Assembly (NCBI RefSeq): GCF_040807025.1
Contig: NC_090943.1
Location: 125,859,400 to 125,923,399, forward strand
Length of the DNA stretch: 64,000 nucleotides
Origin: Struthio camelus
Lineage: Eukaryota > Chordata > Aves > Struthioniformes > Struthionidae
Direction: 5' to 3'
Part shown: positions 63,501-64,000 of the stretch, in pieces
How the letters are laid out: every line of letters starts with the position of its first letter
How positions within the stretch are numbered: position 1 is the stretch's first letter
Made by a program: the position numbers and the translations under genes
The notes under the pieces: generated by a model
Database searches by the model: none
What the model saw: only the letters and a program-made list of their open reading frames with translations
What the model was told of the DNA's origin: nothing

Positions 63501-64000
63501 TGACACTGTTTGAGGGGAACCAGTTTTAGCATTTGGTTTATAATTCTTAAAAATTTAAAACTGCATGGGTGGTCTGAAGTCCAACACTAGTACATAGCTT
63601 TATTTTATTCTTCCACTGTTATTTCACTGCATGTAGGTCAAGGGCAGCAGGGCATTGAAATGGCTTCTGAAAGAAATTTGTGGTAGACAAGAGCATTCAG
63701 AAATATGTAAAACTGACAAACAGTTAACAGAAAAAAAGGGTCAAATGTTACGGTCACCTTCTTTATGCATCTCTAACACTTGGTGACCATCCTGAGTTTT
63801 TTCTTCAGTTTAAAAAACACCTCCCGAGTCATTACTCTTGCTGGTGGTGTGCCATTGCTATTCTTAGTCATGGTGTGGGCAGAACGCAGAGTTAGGACAA
63901 ATTTCCCCATGTATTTTCCTGCAAACCTAAGTCATCCTTGCCCTATAAGGGGGAGCTTGATCTCCTTTTGCCTAATGAGGCATTTAATCCCTATCGCCCT
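57576..64000. other. Right flank, last part, no gene recognised
   Basis: AT-rich DNA with only short open frames lacking domains, signal peptides or splice-framed neighbours. It contains a small triple repeat of ATTTGTCC at 59911-59935, an A-run at 62147-62159 and T-runs near 61928. No FABP5 or PAG1 exon was recognised. Confidence 0.55.

Noticed and set aside
46440-64000. FABP5 on the minus strand
   Set aside because: Expected by synteny, but no exon 2 or C-terminal exon pattern was found. In human it is well over 100 kb from PMP2, so it probably lies beyond the window.
1-64000. CRISPR arrays, bacterial operons, riboswitches, tRNA or rRNA genes
   Set aside because: None is visible. Spliced genes with poly(A) signals, CR1 elements and microsatellites show a vertebrate chromosome.

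Overview
The window is vertebrate nuclear DNA, almost certainly from a bird. It is AT-rich and intron-rich and carries several CR1-type LINE remnants but few other interspersed repeats. Its two intact genes encode fatty-acid-binding proteins with the standard four-exon layout (73, 173, 102 and 51 coding bases). No bacterial, organellar or viral genes were seen. The species cannot be fixed from the sequence alone.

The region is part of the amniote FABP cluster. In human the order along the direction of transcription is IMPA1, FABP12, FABP4, FABP9, PMP2, with FABP5 beyond on the opposite strand (recalled knowledge). Here the plus strand carries a decayed FABP12 (5558-11110), an intact FABP4 (32698-35990) and an intact PMP2/FABP8 (42397-46238). 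No FABP9 was seen between FABP4 and PMP2, and FABP5 and IMPA1 were not found, so they probably lie outside the window. A further FABP relic on the minus strand (29563-30510) sits head-to-head with FABP4. It keeps a perfect 173-base exon 2 with both splice sites, but its exon 1 has an in-frame stop where the conserved Trp should be. I know of no described avian gene at this position.

Layout: 1-5557 left flank, no gene recognised; 5558-11110 FABP12 pseudogene with an antisense CR1 in intron 2; 11111-28563 gene-poor; 28564-28739 pentanucleotide array; 29563-30510 inverted FABP relic with a promoter-like box; 30880-31562 CR1; 32215-32285 CR1 3' scrap; 32565-36165 FABP4 with promoter and poly(A) signal; 36170-42240 spacer; 42247-46435 PMP2; 46440-64000 right flank with a CR1, microsatellites and one doubtful minus-strand 3' gene end.

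FABP4 and PMP2 are tandem paralogues with matching intron phases, similar promoter spacing (inverted CCAAT box, then TTTAAA 36-38 bases later) and the same carboxylate-binding residues (R107, R127, Y129). Both products are cytosolic lipid chaperones: FABP4 in adipocytes and macrophages, PMP2 at the cytoplasmic face of peripheral myelin. These tissue assignments come from the families, not from this sequence.
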